From contig VSND01000036.1 in the NCBI GenBank assembly GCA_009774145.1, positions 1 to 42,384 on the forward strand: a stretch of 42,384 bases of DNA, written 5' to 3'. This DNA is from Lachnospiraceae bacterium (GTDB lineage Bacteria; Bacillota; Clostridia; Lachnospirales; Lachnospiraceae). The notes under the pieces are model-generated. The model saw only the letters and a list, made by a program, of their open reading frames with translations. It was not told the origin of the DNA and ran no database searches. This document shows positions 1-7,542 of the stretch, piece by piece (position 1 is the stretch's first letter; each line of letters begins with the position of its first letter). The translations under genes and the position numbers were made by a program.

Positions 1-113
1 GTATTGATGGATATTCCGTCTCCCTGTTCAGAAATGCCGGATGCGGTCAAAGCGTCCTCGGATGTCCACAGGATTTTCAGAATGTCATATTCTCTGTTAG
101 TCAGTTTTGTCAT
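1..113 (-). CDS. BlaI/MecI/CopY-family winged-helix repressor, N-terminal part (truncated by window edge)
   Basis: Only the first 37 codons are in the window; the gene runs off the left edge. The reading starts MTKLTNREYDILKILW, which matches the opening helix of BlaI/MecI/CopY-type repressors (the usual L-T-x-x-E-x-x-I-L-x-x-L-W pattern). A GGAGG ribosome-binding site lies at 126-130 on the minus strand, about 12 bases before the start. Known members bind palindromic operators as dimers and are often inactivated by proteolysis triggered by a BlaR-type sensor. It diverges from two exported proteins, so by inference it represses them and itself. The partner sensor, if any, would be outside the window. 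Confidence 0.75.
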   Translation of the reverse strand, partial: MTKLTNREYDILKILWTSEDALTASGISEQGDGISIN

Positions 114-180
114 AATTAAAATATTCCTCCATCATATGCCATCATATGAATTTTTTAATTGTTTTCAACACCTAAAACAA

Positions 181-205
181 ATATAGTATATTTTTTTTAC
201 TATAT
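181..205. promoter_or_regulatory. Inverted repeat, candidate operator of the BlaI-type repressor
   Basis: Perfect 8-bp arms ATATAGTA (181-188) and TACTATAT (198-205) are separated by 9 T-rich bases. The site lies between the divergent repressor and the exported-protein genes, just upstream of the plus-strand promoter. The role as a repressor site is inferred from position and symmetry; the very AT-rich setting makes chance palindromes more likely. Confidence 0.45.
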
Positions 206-218
206 CAATAAAAAAGTA

Positions 219-247
219 TTGTTTTTTTGTATAGAATATGCTATTCT
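219..247 (+). promoter_or_regulatory. Promoter of the exported-protein pair
   Basis: TTGTTT (219-224) and TATTCT (242-247) are spaced by 17 bases, a reasonable sigma-A promoter. The -10 region overlaps a second small inverted repeat, AGAATA (233-238) / TATTCT (242-247), which could be another regulator contact. Confidence 0.5.
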
Positions 248-285
248 GAATAACGTAAAAAAAATACAGTATCAATATATTATTT

Positions 286-308
286 AAGGAGGAAGGAATA
301 TGGGGTAA
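286..308 (+). other. Two-codon leader reading frame behind a strong ribosome-binding site
   Basis: AAGGAGG (286-292) is followed 7 bases later by ATG GGG TAA (300-308). This minimal frame of start, Gly and stop lies 65 bases before the true start of the next gene at 374, which has its own GGAAAGGAA site (358-366). Either ribosomes load and stop here (leader control or mRNA protection), or it is a decayed start. Confidence 0.4.
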
Positions 309-373
309 AAAGAAAGTAAAAAGCTCACACTAATAAAAACTGTTTACATTTTGTATGGAAAGGAATTATATTT

Positions 374-841
374 ATGAAAGCAAAAAGAATGTTATCGTTG
401 TTAATGACCGGTTTTTTATTTTTAAATATCGCCGGTGAAGTTCATGCAAAGGAGAATGTGGAAAATAAGGAAACAGAAACAGTTGTATGGGAAGAAACAG
501 CTCCGGCGCCTACCATGTCAACGGATGGAATCTCTCCAAGAGCTTCCTGGGGGTATGGAAATATAACCTCAAGCAGGCCTTTAGGGGGGTATCCCAAAGC
601 GAAGGCAAATACGTATACATATTCAGGAACAGCTTATAGACTGTGGGCAAGGATAGATGTGATTAACAATGACAGCGTAAGTACGATTGGACCGGAAAAG
701 ACGGGATACAATGCCAGCAGTGTGTCAACGAACTACCTTGTTTCTGATACAAAGAAGTGTTTTTTTATTGGGCATCATGAGATTCAGGATACAAAATCCT
801 CTTCTACACAGACCGCAACGTCTGAAAAATCGTATGATTAA
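374..841 (+). CDS. Small secreted protein of unknown function (155 aa)
   Basis: The N-terminus is a clear Sec signal peptide: MKAKR, a hydrophobic stretch to about residue 20, and likely cleavage after VHA (about residue 25). The mature part starts acidic (KENVENKETETV), then has a Gly/Tyr/Ser/Thr-rich region with likely beta-strands (TYTYSGTAYRLWARIDV) and a polar Ser/Thr tail. It has two close lysines and one cysteine near the end, and no membrane segment after the signal. I do not recognise the family. It is followed after 20 bases by a lipoprotein and lies opposite a BlaI-type repressor, so the three probably form one regulated unit. A bacteriocin or surface-adhesion role is possible, but nothing in the sequence proves it. 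Confidence 0.7.
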   Translation: MKAKRMLSLLMTGFLFLNIAGEVHAKENVENKETETVVWEETAPAPTMSTDGISPRASWGYGNITSSRPLGGYPKAKANTYTYSGTAYRLWARIDVINNDSVSTIGPEKTGYNASSVSTNYLVSDTKKCFFIGHHEIQDTKSSSTQTATSEKSYD

Positions 842-861
842 AGCAGAGAGGAAAACCTGTC

Positions 862-1806
862 ATGATACGTAAGGCACGGTTGTTTATTCTGGTCATTTTC
901 TGCACTGCTGTCTGCGGCTGCGGCAGTTCCGTAACCGATTCGGAGGAAATGGATTCTCCGAAACATATGGAAGGGATGGACCAGCTTCTGGAAGGAAATA
1001 CCATGGGGTATGCTTTTTCCGTATATCCGGAAGAAGAACGGGGAGAACTGCGGCTGGCTTCATGGGAGGAACCGTTGAATTTTCAGGTTGAAAGTGCTGG
1101 AACTCAGCGGCAGTTTGCCATATATTTTATGTGTGATTACCGCCAGGTTCCCATCCTGATCGACGGTGTTACCTATGATCAGTTTTATATAGGAGTGGAT
1201 GGAAATTATTCCGGGGAATACAGTTTTTCGCTGGCAGAAGAGCCGGAACCGGGAAAAGTCCACAAGCTGACGGCGGTCATGACGGCTTATTCCGATGTAC
1301 TGATGGCTGATCAGGAAAATACTCCTGTGTCCACATTGGATTCCCTGATCCTCAATTTCAATCTGAGTATCGGAGACGTACAGGAAATGACATCATTTGA
1401 AAAGAAGGCTGCGGATGCAGAGCTGCTTTATGATTCCGCAGGTTCCGGAATCATACTGAATACGTATACGGACGAACTGGTAAGCAAAATACCGGAAAAG
1501 GAGGTACGCGTCCGTCAGGGAGAAGAACTGACGATTCAGTATCATGCCGGTGCATTCGAAGAAAATGATTTTCTGATGTTCATTACTGCAGGCTATGAAC
1601 AGATGCGGCTGAACGGGCAGGACTATCTGTATTTTTCGGATCTGCCGCCAAAACAGATGGCCGCCGGGTACTGTCAGATGGAGACTCCGGAGGAACCGGG
1701 AAGGTATGAAGTGATCGGATATGTGATACCGCAGCCTTTTCTGGAATCGGGGTTATCTGACCAGCATTCATCCGAATCTTACAGATTTACACTTGTCGTT
1801 GAATAA
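862..1806 (+). CDS. Lipoprotein of unknown function (314 aa)
   Basis: The signal sequence MIRKARLFILVIFCTAVCGC ends in a lipobox-like VCGC, with Cys20 as the likely lipidated residue; Cys at the -2 position is unusual. The roughly 290-residue mature part is acidic, rich in Glu and aromatic residues, and looks like a beta-rich extracellular domain. I recognise no catalytic motif or named family. A GAGAGGAAAA site (845-854) precedes the ATG. It follows the small secreted protein by 20 bases with a terminator right after it, so the two genes form a short operon. An immunity, receptor or chaperone role for the neighbouring secreted protein is only a guess. Confidence 0.7.
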   Translation: MIRKARLFILVIFCTAVCGCGSSVTDSEEMDSPKHMEGMDQLLEGNTMGYAFSVYPEEERGELRLASWEEPLNFQVESAGTQRQFAIYFMCDYRQVPILIDGVTYDQFYIGVDGNYSGEYSFSLAEEPEPGKVHKLTAVMTAYSDVLMADQENTPVSTLDSLILNFNLSIGDVQEMTSFEKKAADAELLYDSAGSGIILNTYTDELVSKIPEKEVRVRQGEELTIQYHAGAFEENDFLMFITAGYEQMRLNGQDYLYFSDLPPKQMAAGYCQMETPEEPGRYEVIGYVIPQPFLESGLSDQHSSESYRFTLVVE

Positions 1807-1814
1807 ATCACAGG

Positions 1815-1848
1815 GAGCAGGTCTTTTTCTGACCTGCTCTGAATTTTT
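1815..1848 (+). terminator. Rho-independent terminator after the exported-protein pair
   Basis: GAGCAGGTC (1815-1823) pairs with GACCTGCTC (1831-1839) across a 7-base loop, followed by TGAATTTTT (1840-1848). Confidence 0.8.
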
Positions 1849-1896
1849 CCGGGAAGGGGTCTTTGCATAAACTGCTTTTTCGTATCCTGCCAGCGG

Positions 1897-2913
1897 TCAA
1901 TCATAATTTTCCCGGATCCGGATCGAATGCTCCACAAAATATTGCTCCTGTGCCGGAACCGTACCGGAAGTCAGATATTCAAACAGGAGATCCAGGGACC
2001 GGGCGCCCTGCCGGTGGGGCTGCTGGCTGATGGTTGCGGAGATAACGCCCTTTCGCAGCATCTCCAGTGTGGTGGGGACTTCGTCGAAGGTGATGATCTT
2101 TGGCCGAAGTCCGGATTCTTCTACGGCCCGGCAGCCGCCGTGGACGCCGGCAGCCGCGAAAAACAGGGCGCCTATGTCCGGACGGCGTCTCAGGAGCTGT
2201 CCGGTGAGCGTATAGCTCTCAAATTCGTCATCGTGATTTTCCAGGATCTCTGCGATCCGGATCCGCGGGTAGGAGGCCTCCAGCGTATTCTTGAGTCCTG
2301 CGATCCGCTCCGTGTGGCAGAGAATGTTGGAGGAGCCGGTGATGATTCCGAGCCTGACCTCTCCTGCCGTCATCAGCGAAAAAAGCCCGGCCGCCGTGCA
2401 TCCGCCTCTGAAATAATCGCTTCCCACATAGGCCATCCGGCGGGAACCGTCAATATCCGTATTAACGGTTACTACCGGAATCTGTGCGGTCACCAGTTCG
2501 TCTATTTTTCTCTGAATACACATATGATTATATGGGGCAAGCATCAGGCCGTGAATGCCCGCTTCTGTCAGTTCATCAATGGCAAGCAGCTGCGCTTTCG
2601 CGTCAAATTCCACCCGTCTGGTGATGGTGGTGATTCCGTAATCCTGCAGTTCCGCCGCTTTTCTTCGTACGCCTTCCATCACTTCGTCAAAAAAGGGATT
2701 ATGTTCGCTGAACAGGATTACGCCGATCCTGTATTTTTTCTTCTGTGCAGCAAGGGCAGTTCCTGCTTTGTTGGGGCGGTAGTCCAGAGCACGGACGATC
2801 TCCATGATCTTTTCTGCAGTCTGTGAGTTTACGGCGCCCCGGTTATTCAATACTCTGTCCACTGTCCCCCGGGAGACGCCTGCCAGATCTGCGATGTCTT
2901 TGATAGTGGCCAT
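1897..2913 (-). CDS. LacI-family transcriptional repressor of the pentose locus (338 aa)
   Basis: The start at 2913 gives MATIKDIADLAGVSRGTVDRVLNNRG, the standard LacI helix-turn-helix and hinge helix, with AAGGAGA upstream. A longer frame to 3159 runs across the promoter and is rejected. After the DNA-binding domain (1-55) comes a periplasmic-binding-protein-like ligand domain (about 60-335) with the usual two-lobe pattern (IGVILFSEHNPFFDEVMEGV, then TFDEVPTTLEML). The sub-type with SRGTVDRVLNNRG is common in Clostridia and usually senses sugars. It diverges from the xylulokinase-like operon, and near-identical palindromes sit at both promoters. It therefore most likely represses the operon and itself, released by a pentose or its derivative. 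The ligand is not predictable. Confidence 0.9.
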   Translation of the reverse strand: MATIKDIADLAGVSRGTVDRVLNNRGAVNSQTAEKIMEIVRALDYRPNKAGTALAAQKKKYRIGVILFSEHNPFFDEVMEGVRRKAAELQDYGITTITRRVEFDAKAQLLAIDELTEAGIHGLMLAPYNHMCIQRKIDELVTAQIPVVTVNTDIDGSRRMAYVGSDYFRGGCTAAGLFSLMTAGEVRLGIITGSSNILCHTERIAGLKNTLEASYPRIRIAEILENHDDEFESYTLTGQLLRRRPDIGALFFAAAGVHGGCRAVEESGLRPKIITFDEVPTTLEMLRKGVISATISQQPHRQGARSLDLLFEYLTSGTVPAQEQYFVEHSIRIRENYD

Positions 2914-3030
2914 AATGTGTCTCCTTCTATTTGCTGTCATGCAGGTCTTTTTGTCTTCAGGATCCTTCCGCGGACCAGGTCCTGGCAGCGGGACCATGAT
3001 GCCGCCGAAGGAATAAAAGCTGCTATACTG

Positions 3031-3059
3031 ACAATACAGGAAACAGCGCCGACTGTCAA
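3031..3059 (-). promoter_or_regulatory. Promoter of the LacI-family gene
   Basis: On the minus strand TTGACA (complement of 3054-3059) and TATTGT (complement of 3031-3036) are 17 bases apart. The -35 box is consensus. Operator 3070-3083 lies 10 bases upstream of it. Confidence 0.75.
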
Positions 3060-3069
3060 TCACCAGAAA

Positions 3070-3083
3070 CGTGCACGGGCACT
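3070..3083. promoter_or_regulatory. LacI-type operator 1 (autoregulatory)
   Basis: CGTGC-ACGG-GCACT. It shares 12 of 14 positions with operator 2 at 3257-3270 and has the same 4-base centre-to-arm layout. It abuts the -35 box of the LacI-family gene. Pairing of two sites about 187 bp apart would also allow looping. Confidence 0.65.
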
Positions 3084-3125
3084 TTTTCGACCTTTTCAAT
3101 GCATTTGTTTTTGTGAAAAATAGAC

Positions 3126-3140
3126 AGGAAAGCGTTCTTT
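3126..3140. promoter_or_regulatory. Possible catabolite-response (cre) site
   Basis: AGGAAAGCGTTCTTT has the AAnCGnW core of the cre consensus WTGNAANCGNWNNCW, with mismatches at the conserved T and at one C. It lies between the two divergent promoters, where carbon-catabolite control would be expected. Weak on sequence alone. Confidence 0.3.
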
Positions 3141-3216
3141 TTTGCTCTGAAAACAGCATAAATTTGTGTAAGATTCACAAAAACAGGAAAAAACATAGAA
3201 AAGTTGCATCAATCTG

Positions 3217-3245
3217 TTGAAAGTTTACCGCAAAAGAGGTAATAT
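3217..3245 (+). promoter_or_regulatory. Promoter of the xylulokinase operon
   Basis: TTGAAA (3217-3222) and TAATAT (3240-3245) are 17 bases apart. Transcription would start near 3252, placing operator 2 directly on the first transcribed bases. Confidence 0.75.
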
Positions 3246-3256
3246 AAAGAAAAGAA

Positions 3257-3270
3257 CGTGCACGAGCACG
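3257..3270. promoter_or_regulatory. LacI-type operator 2 (kinase operon)
   Basis: CGTGC-ACGA-GCACG is a perfect 5-bp-arm palindrome with a 4-base centre. It sits between the -10 box and the ribosome-binding site of the kinase gene, where a bound repressor would block initiation. Confidence 0.7.
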
Positions 3271-3296
3271 CAAAGGGCGAAGAGGAGGATGTGCGT

Positions 3297-4766
3297 ATGC
3301 TCTATATAGGAGTGGATCTTGGAACTTCCGCAGTCAAACTGCTTTTGATGGATGGAGAGGGCAGGATCCAGAAGATCGTATCCCGTGAATATCCGATCTG
3401 TTTCCCGCAGCCGGGCTGGTCGGAACAGAATCCGGAGGACTGGTTCCGGGAGACCATGGCGGGATTGAAGGAACTGCTGTCCGACTGTGACAAAAGCCAG
3501 GTGGCAGGCATCAGCTTCGGCGGACAGATGCACGGGCTTGTGATTCTGGATGCAAAAGATCAGGTGATCCGTCCGGCGCTTCTGTGGAACGACGGCCGTA
3601 CTTATGAGGAATGCGATTATCTGAACAACGTGATTGGGAAAGAAAAGCTTTCAGAATATACGGCGAATATTTCCTTCACCGGCTTTACGGCGCCGAAGAT
3701 CCTGTGGGTGAAGAACAAAGAGCCCGAGAATTTTGCCCGGATCCGCAAGATCATGCTCCCGAAGGACTACATTGCGTACCGGCTGTCCGGCGTTCACTGC
3801 ACGGACGTGTCCGATGCTTCCGGCATGCTGATCTTCGACGTGAAGAACCGCTGCTGGTCCAGACAGATGCTGGATATCTGCGGCATCCGCGAGGAACAGC
3901 TGGCGCGGATCTACGAATCCTACGAGGCGGTCGGTACGGTGCTGCCGGAGATTGCGGCAAAGCTGGAGATTCCGGAGACGACAAAGGTCGTGGCAGGAGC
4001 CGGAGACAATGCGGCGGCAGCCGTGGGGACCGGTACCGTGGGAGACGGCATGTGCAACATTTCTCTGGGGACCAGCGGCACGATCTTTATCTCCTCGGAA
4101 AAATTCGGTGTGGACAGACACAACGCCCTGCATGCCTTCGCGCACGCAGACGGACATTATCATCTGATGGGCTGTATGCTGAGCGCCGCGTCCTGCAACA
4201 AATGGTGGATGGACGGGATCATCGGGACGAAAGACTATGCCGGAGAGCAGGAAGCCATCGGGAAACTGGGCGAGAATCATGTATATTTCCTGCCCTATCT
4301 GATGGGCGAGCGTTCGCCCCACAACAATCCGAACGCAAGAGGGACTTTCATCGGTATGACCATGGACACGACCCGGGCGGACATGACCCAGGCAGTGCTG
4401 GAAGGCGTGGCATTTGCTCTGCGTGATTCTTTTGAGGTGGCGAAATCTCTGGGCATCCGCATCGAACGGACCAAAATCTGCGGCGGCGGAGCGAAAAGCC
4501 CCCTGTGGAAGAAGATCATTGCCAATGTCATGAATATCAAGGTGGACGTGATTGAGAGTGAAGAGGGACCGGCTCTGGGCGGAGCCATGCTGGCAGCCGT
4601 GGCATGCGGCGAATATGAGAGCGTGGAGGCGGCAGCAGAAAAACTGGTAAAAGTTGTTGACACCGTGGAGCCGACACCGGAGATCGCAGCGAAATATGAA
4701 GAGCGCTATCAGCAGTTCAAGGAGATTTATCCGGCATGTAAGCCATTGTTTGAGATTATAAAATGA
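3297..4766 (+). CDS. xylB: Xylulokinase-like FGGY carbohydrate kinase (489 aa)
   Basis: FGGY-family kinase of XylB type and normal length. It has the N-terminal phosphate-binding motif DLGTSAVKLL (residues 7-16), the QMHG motif (77-80), the WNDGR motif (98-101), a catalytic base Asp237 in GAGDNAAA, and the C-terminal ATP motif CGGGAKSPLW. The known family reaction is ATP-dependent phosphorylation of D-xylulose or a related ketopentose. The ATG at 3297 is chosen because AGGAGG (3284-3289) is ideally placed; an in-frame GTG 39 bases upstream lies inside the operator. It is first gene of the operon and its stop overlaps the next start (ATGA). Given the fucose/arabinose-type isomerase downstream, the substrate could be D-xylulose, D-ribulose or L-ribulose. 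Confidence 0.9.
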   Translation: MLYIGVDLGTSAVKLLLMDGEGRIQKIVSREYPICFPQPGWSEQNPEDWFRETMAGLKELLSDCDKSQVAGISFGGQMHGLVILDAKDQVIRPALLWNDGRTYEECDYLNNVIGKEKLSEYTANISFTGFTAPKILWVKNKEPENFARIRKIMLPKDYIAYRLSGVHCTDVSDASGMLIFDVKNRCWSRQMLDICGIREEQLARIYESYEAVGTVLPEIAAKLEIPETTKVVAGAGDNAAAAVGTGTVGDGMCNISLGTSGTIFISSEKFGVDRHNALHAFAHADGHYHLMGCMLSAASCNKWWMDGIIGTKDYAGEQEAIGKLGENHVYFLPYLMGERSPHNNPNARGTFIGMTMDTTRADMTQAVLEGVAFALRDSFEVAKSLGIRIERTKICGGGAKSPLWKKIIANVMNIKVDVIESEEGPALGGAMLAAVACGEYESVEAAAEKLVKVVDTVEPTPEIAAKYEERYQQFKEIYPACKPLFEIIK

Positions 4767-5254
4767 AACTGCTGCCATCGCTGGACTGCCGACTGCAAAC
4801 AGAGCGGACAGCAGGGGAAATCGGAGTGATTTTGAAGTCTGTGACGATTTCCGGGAACCGTTCTTTCACTGCCTCACGCCAGGGAGAATTTACCGGAAAC
4901 ATAGATGATACGGAATTCAGACTTGTTAGCAACAGCAGAAACCGGAATTCTTTTTTGCCGGTGATAAAAGGAAAACTTTTGACCAATGGGAATAAAACAG
5001 AGATCTGTATTCGGATGCGGATGCATCCGCTGGTATCGGCATTTATGGTAGTCTGGATGTTGGGTGTTCTGTTTTTCTTTCTGGCAGGAGTTCTCCAGAT
5101 ATTTGCGGAGGGATTTTGTTCCGCGCTGCCGGTGCTTGGCAGTACCGCCTTTATGATGACATTTGCACAGATCTTGATGCGGGTATGTTTTTATCTGCCG
5201 GCAAAAAAGTCCATGCAGAGAATAAAAGAACTGTTGGAAACTGCAGATAGATAA
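4763..5254 (+). CDS. Small two-helix membrane protein of unknown function (163 aa)
   Basis: The start overlaps the kinase stop by four bases (ATGA), which suggests translational coupling. Residues 1-85 look like a soluble beta-rich domain carrying RNRNSFLPVIKGKL and a basic MRMHPL motif. Two hydrophobic helices follow (about 90-112 and 120-140), with a charged tail. The pattern resembles uncharacterised bacterial proteins with a YRNSFLPvIxG motif before two membrane segments; I know no function for them. An accessory role in the sugar operon is not supported beyond position. It is separated by 15 bases from the DUF4867 gene. Confidence 0.65.
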   Translation: MKLLPSLDCRLQTERTAGEIGVILKSVTISGNRSFTASRQGEFTGNIDDTEFRLVSNSRNRNSFLPVIKGKLLTNGNKTEICIRMRMHPLVSAFMVVWMLGVLFFFLAGVLQIFAEGFCSALPVLGSTAFMMTFAQILMRVCFYLPAKKSMQRIKELLETADR

Positions 5255-5269
5255 GGAGGAAGATAACAG

Positions 5270-5893
5270 ATGGAGATCAAAAAAGTAACAGATCCTGCCT
5301 TTCGGAAATATGGAAAGATTGTGCAGGGCATTGACTTTTCAGGGCTGGTGGAGGCGCTGAATGCGAAGACGCCGCTTCCGGAGGAGGTGGTCTATGAGCC
5401 GTCGGCGGCGGATCTGGAGGCGCTTCCGGTTTTTGCCGAGCTTCAGACGAAGACTTACGGCGAACTGCCCATCCAGATCGGATACTGCAACGGAAAGAAC
5501 TATCTTCTGAATGCGCTGGAATATCACCGCTCTTCAGAGATCAATGTGGCGGGAACCGATGCGATCCTGCTGGTGGGCGCGCAGCAGGATATCACAGACG
5601 ATTTTACCTATGACACGTCCCTGGTAGAAGCATTTCTGCTGCCGAAGGGGACCGCTGTGGAGATCTATGCAACAACGCTTCACTATGCGCCCTGCAGCGT
5701 GGGAGACAATGGTTTCCAGGTGGCGATTGTACTTCCGAAAGATACGAATCTGCCGCTTCAAAAGGAACATGAAGGCTGGGAGGACCGGCTGATCACCGCG
5801 CAGAACAAGTGGCTGATCGGGCATGCGGAAGGCGGACTGCCGGAAGGGTCTCACATAGGCCTGATCGGTAAGAATCTGGACTGTCGGGAGTGA
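5270..5893 (+). CDS. DUF4867-family protein (207 aa)
   Basis: The sequence (IDFSGLVEALNAKTPLPEEVVYEPS near the start, GYCNGKNYLLNALEYHRSSEINVA in the middle, and the HYAPC segment) matches DUF4867 as I recall it. These proteins are cytosolic, cupin-like in predicted fold and commonly encoded beside carbohydrate kinases and isomerases. There is no signal peptide. Conserved His/Glu (EYHRSSE, TLHYAPC) could bind a metal or a sugar. It sits between the kinase and isomerase genes with a strong AGGAGGA site. A role as sugar mutarotase, epimerase or lactonase is inferred from context only. Confidence 0.75.
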   Translation: MEIKKVTDPAFRKYGKIVQGIDFSGLVEALNAKTPLPEEVVYEPSAADLEALPVFAELQTKTYGELPIQIGYCNGKNYLLNALEYHRSSEINVAGTDAILLVGAQQDITDDFTYDTSLVEAFLLPKGTAVEIYATTLHYAPCSVGDNGFQVAIVLPKDTNLPLQKEHEGWEDRLITAQNKWLIGHAEGGLPEGSHIGLIGKNLDCRE

Positions 5894-5908
5894 GTAAGGG
5901 CGTGCTTT

Positions 5909-5975
5909 GCAGGCGGGCGTCCGCAGAGCCGGCCTGCGAGGTGCAGATGCGTATTTCATGCAGGCAGAGCCTGCA
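5909..5975 (+). other. Two nested/adjacent hairpins between DUF4867 and isomerase genes
   Basis: GCAGGC (5909-5914) can pair with GCCTGC (5932-5937), and TGCAGGC (5959-5965) with GCCTGCA (5969-5975) across a 3-base loop. No U-tract follows, so they look like mRNA-processing or stability elements rather than terminators. Confidence 0.4.
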
Positions 5976-6028
5976 GCGGTGAGGATACAATATAAAATAT
6001 TATCTTAATATATCAGGAGGGTAAGATC

Positions 6029-7513
6029 ATGAACAACATTCCAAAAGTAAAAATGGGTATTGTGGCGGTAAGCCGCGACTGTTTCCCGGAGTCCCTGTCC
6101 GTCAACAGGAGAAAAGCGCTGGTGGCAGCCTATGAAGCAAAATACGATGCAGCAGACATTTATGAATGTCCGGTCTGTATCGTGGAGAGCGAGATTCATA
6201 TGGTGCAGGCTCTGGAGGACGTGAAGAAGGCAGGCTGCAATGCGCTGGTCGTCTATCTGGGCAACTTTGGTCCGGAGATTTCCGAGACCCTGCTTGCAAA
6301 ACATTTTGAAGGACCGAAGATGTTCGTGGCAGCAGCGGAGGAATCCGGCGACAATCTGATTCAGGGCCGCGGAGACGCTTACTGCGGCATGCTGAATGCA
6401 AGCTACAACCTGGCGCTTCGCAACATCAAAGCGTATATTCCGGAGTATCCGGTGGGAACTGCAGAAGAGTGTGCGGATATGATTCACGAGTTCCTTCCGA
6501 TTGCCAGAGCCATCGCGGGACTTTCCGATCTGAAGATCATCAGTTTTGGTCCGCGTCCTTTGAACTTCCTGGCATGCAATGCGCCCATCAAGCAGCTTTA
6601 CAACCTGGGCGTGGAGATCGAGGAGAACTCGGAGCTTGACCTGTTCGAAGCATTCAACAAACATGCGGGCGATCCCAGGATTCCGGAAGTGGTGGCAGAT
6701 ATGGAAGCAGAGCTTGGAGAGGGCAACAAAAAGCCGGAGATCCTTTCAAAGCTGGCACAGTATGAGCTGACGCTCCTTGACTGGATTGAGGATCACAAGG
6801 GCTACCGGAAATATGTGGCGATTGCAGGCAAATGCTGGCCGGCATTCCAGACCCAGTTCGGCTTTGTTCCCTGCTATGTGAACAGCCGCCTGACCGGACG
6901 GGGCATTCCGGTATCCTGCGAGGTGGATATCTACGGCTGCTTAAGCGAGTTCATCGGAACCTGTGTCAGCAATGATGTGGTGACGCTTCTGGATATCAAC
7001 AATACCGTACCGTACGATCTCTATGATGCGGACATAAAAGGCAAGTATGACTACACCAGCAACGATGTATTCATGGGCTTCCACTGCGGCAACACCAGCA
7101 CGAAGAAGCTGTCCTTCTGCCAGATGAAATATCAGCTGATCATGGCAAGAAGTCTTCCGGAAGAAGTAACCCAGGGAACCCTCGAGGGAGACATCACACC
7201 GGGCGATATCACATTCTTCCGCCTGCAGAGCACTGCGGACTGCAGACTCCGCGCCTATGTGGCAAACGGCGAGGTTCTTCCGGTAGCGACCCGCTCCTTC
7301 GGCGGTATCGGCATTTTCGCAATCCCGGAGATGAAGCGGTTCTACCGTCATGTGCTGATCGAGGGCAATTACCCGCATCACGGCGCCGTGGCGTTCGGAC
7401 ATTACGGAAAGGCTCTGTATGAGGTCTTCAAATATATCGGCGTGGATGTAAACGAGATCGGTTACAACCAGCCGGCAGGCGTACGCTATCCGACGGAGAA
7501 TCCGTTCGCATAA
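6029..7513 (+). CDS. L-fucose/L-arabinose isomerase-family enzyme (494 aa)
   Basis: Full-length member of the FucI/AraA-like ketol-isomerase superfamily (COG2407 type). The FucI-type metal ligands appear as Glu298 in SCEVDIYG, Asp322 in TLLDINN, and a His in the C-terminal YPHHGAVAFGHYG segment. The N-terminal part is the Rossmann-like substrate domain (VVYLGNFGPE, GDNLIQGRGDAYCG). Known family reactions are Mn-dependent aldose-ketose isomerisations (L-fucose/D-arabinose, L-arabinose). An AGGAGG site (6015-6020) precedes the ATG. With a xylulokinase-like partner it should supply the ketose that is phosphorylated. No classical XylA is present in the window, so this enzyme may be the pathway isomerase, but which aldose it uses is open. 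Confidence 0.85.
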   Translation: MNNIPKVKMGIVAVSRDCFPESLSVNRRKALVAAYEAKYDAADIYECPVCIVESEIHMVQALEDVKKAGCNALVVYLGNFGPEISETLLAKHFEGPKMFVAAAEESGDNLIQGRGDAYCGMLNASYNLALRNIKAYIPEYPVGTAEECADMIHEFLPIARAIAGLSDLKIISFGPRPLNFLACNAPIKQLYNLGVEIEENSELDLFEAFNKHAGDPRIPEVVADMEAELGEGNKKPEILSKLAQYELTLLDWIEDHKGYRKYVAIAGKCWPAFQTQFGFVPCYVNSRLTGRGIPVSCEVDIYGCLSEFIGTCVSNDVVTLLDINNTVPYDLYDADIKGKYDYTSNDVFMGFHCGNTSTKKLSFCQMKYQLIMARSLPEEVTQGTLEGDITPGDITFFRLQSTADCRLRAYVANGEVLPVATRSFGGIGIFAIPEMKRFYRHVLIEGNYPHHGAVAFGHYGKALYEVFKYIGVDVNEIGYNQPAGVRYPTENPFA

Positions 7514-7542
7514 AATGCTTTGCCCGAAAGGGCTGACCGAAG

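Noticed and set aside
3651..4778. Minus-strand open frame opposite the xylulokinase-like gene
   Set aside because: No family resemblance and no ribosome site; the plus-strand kinase motifs are complete.
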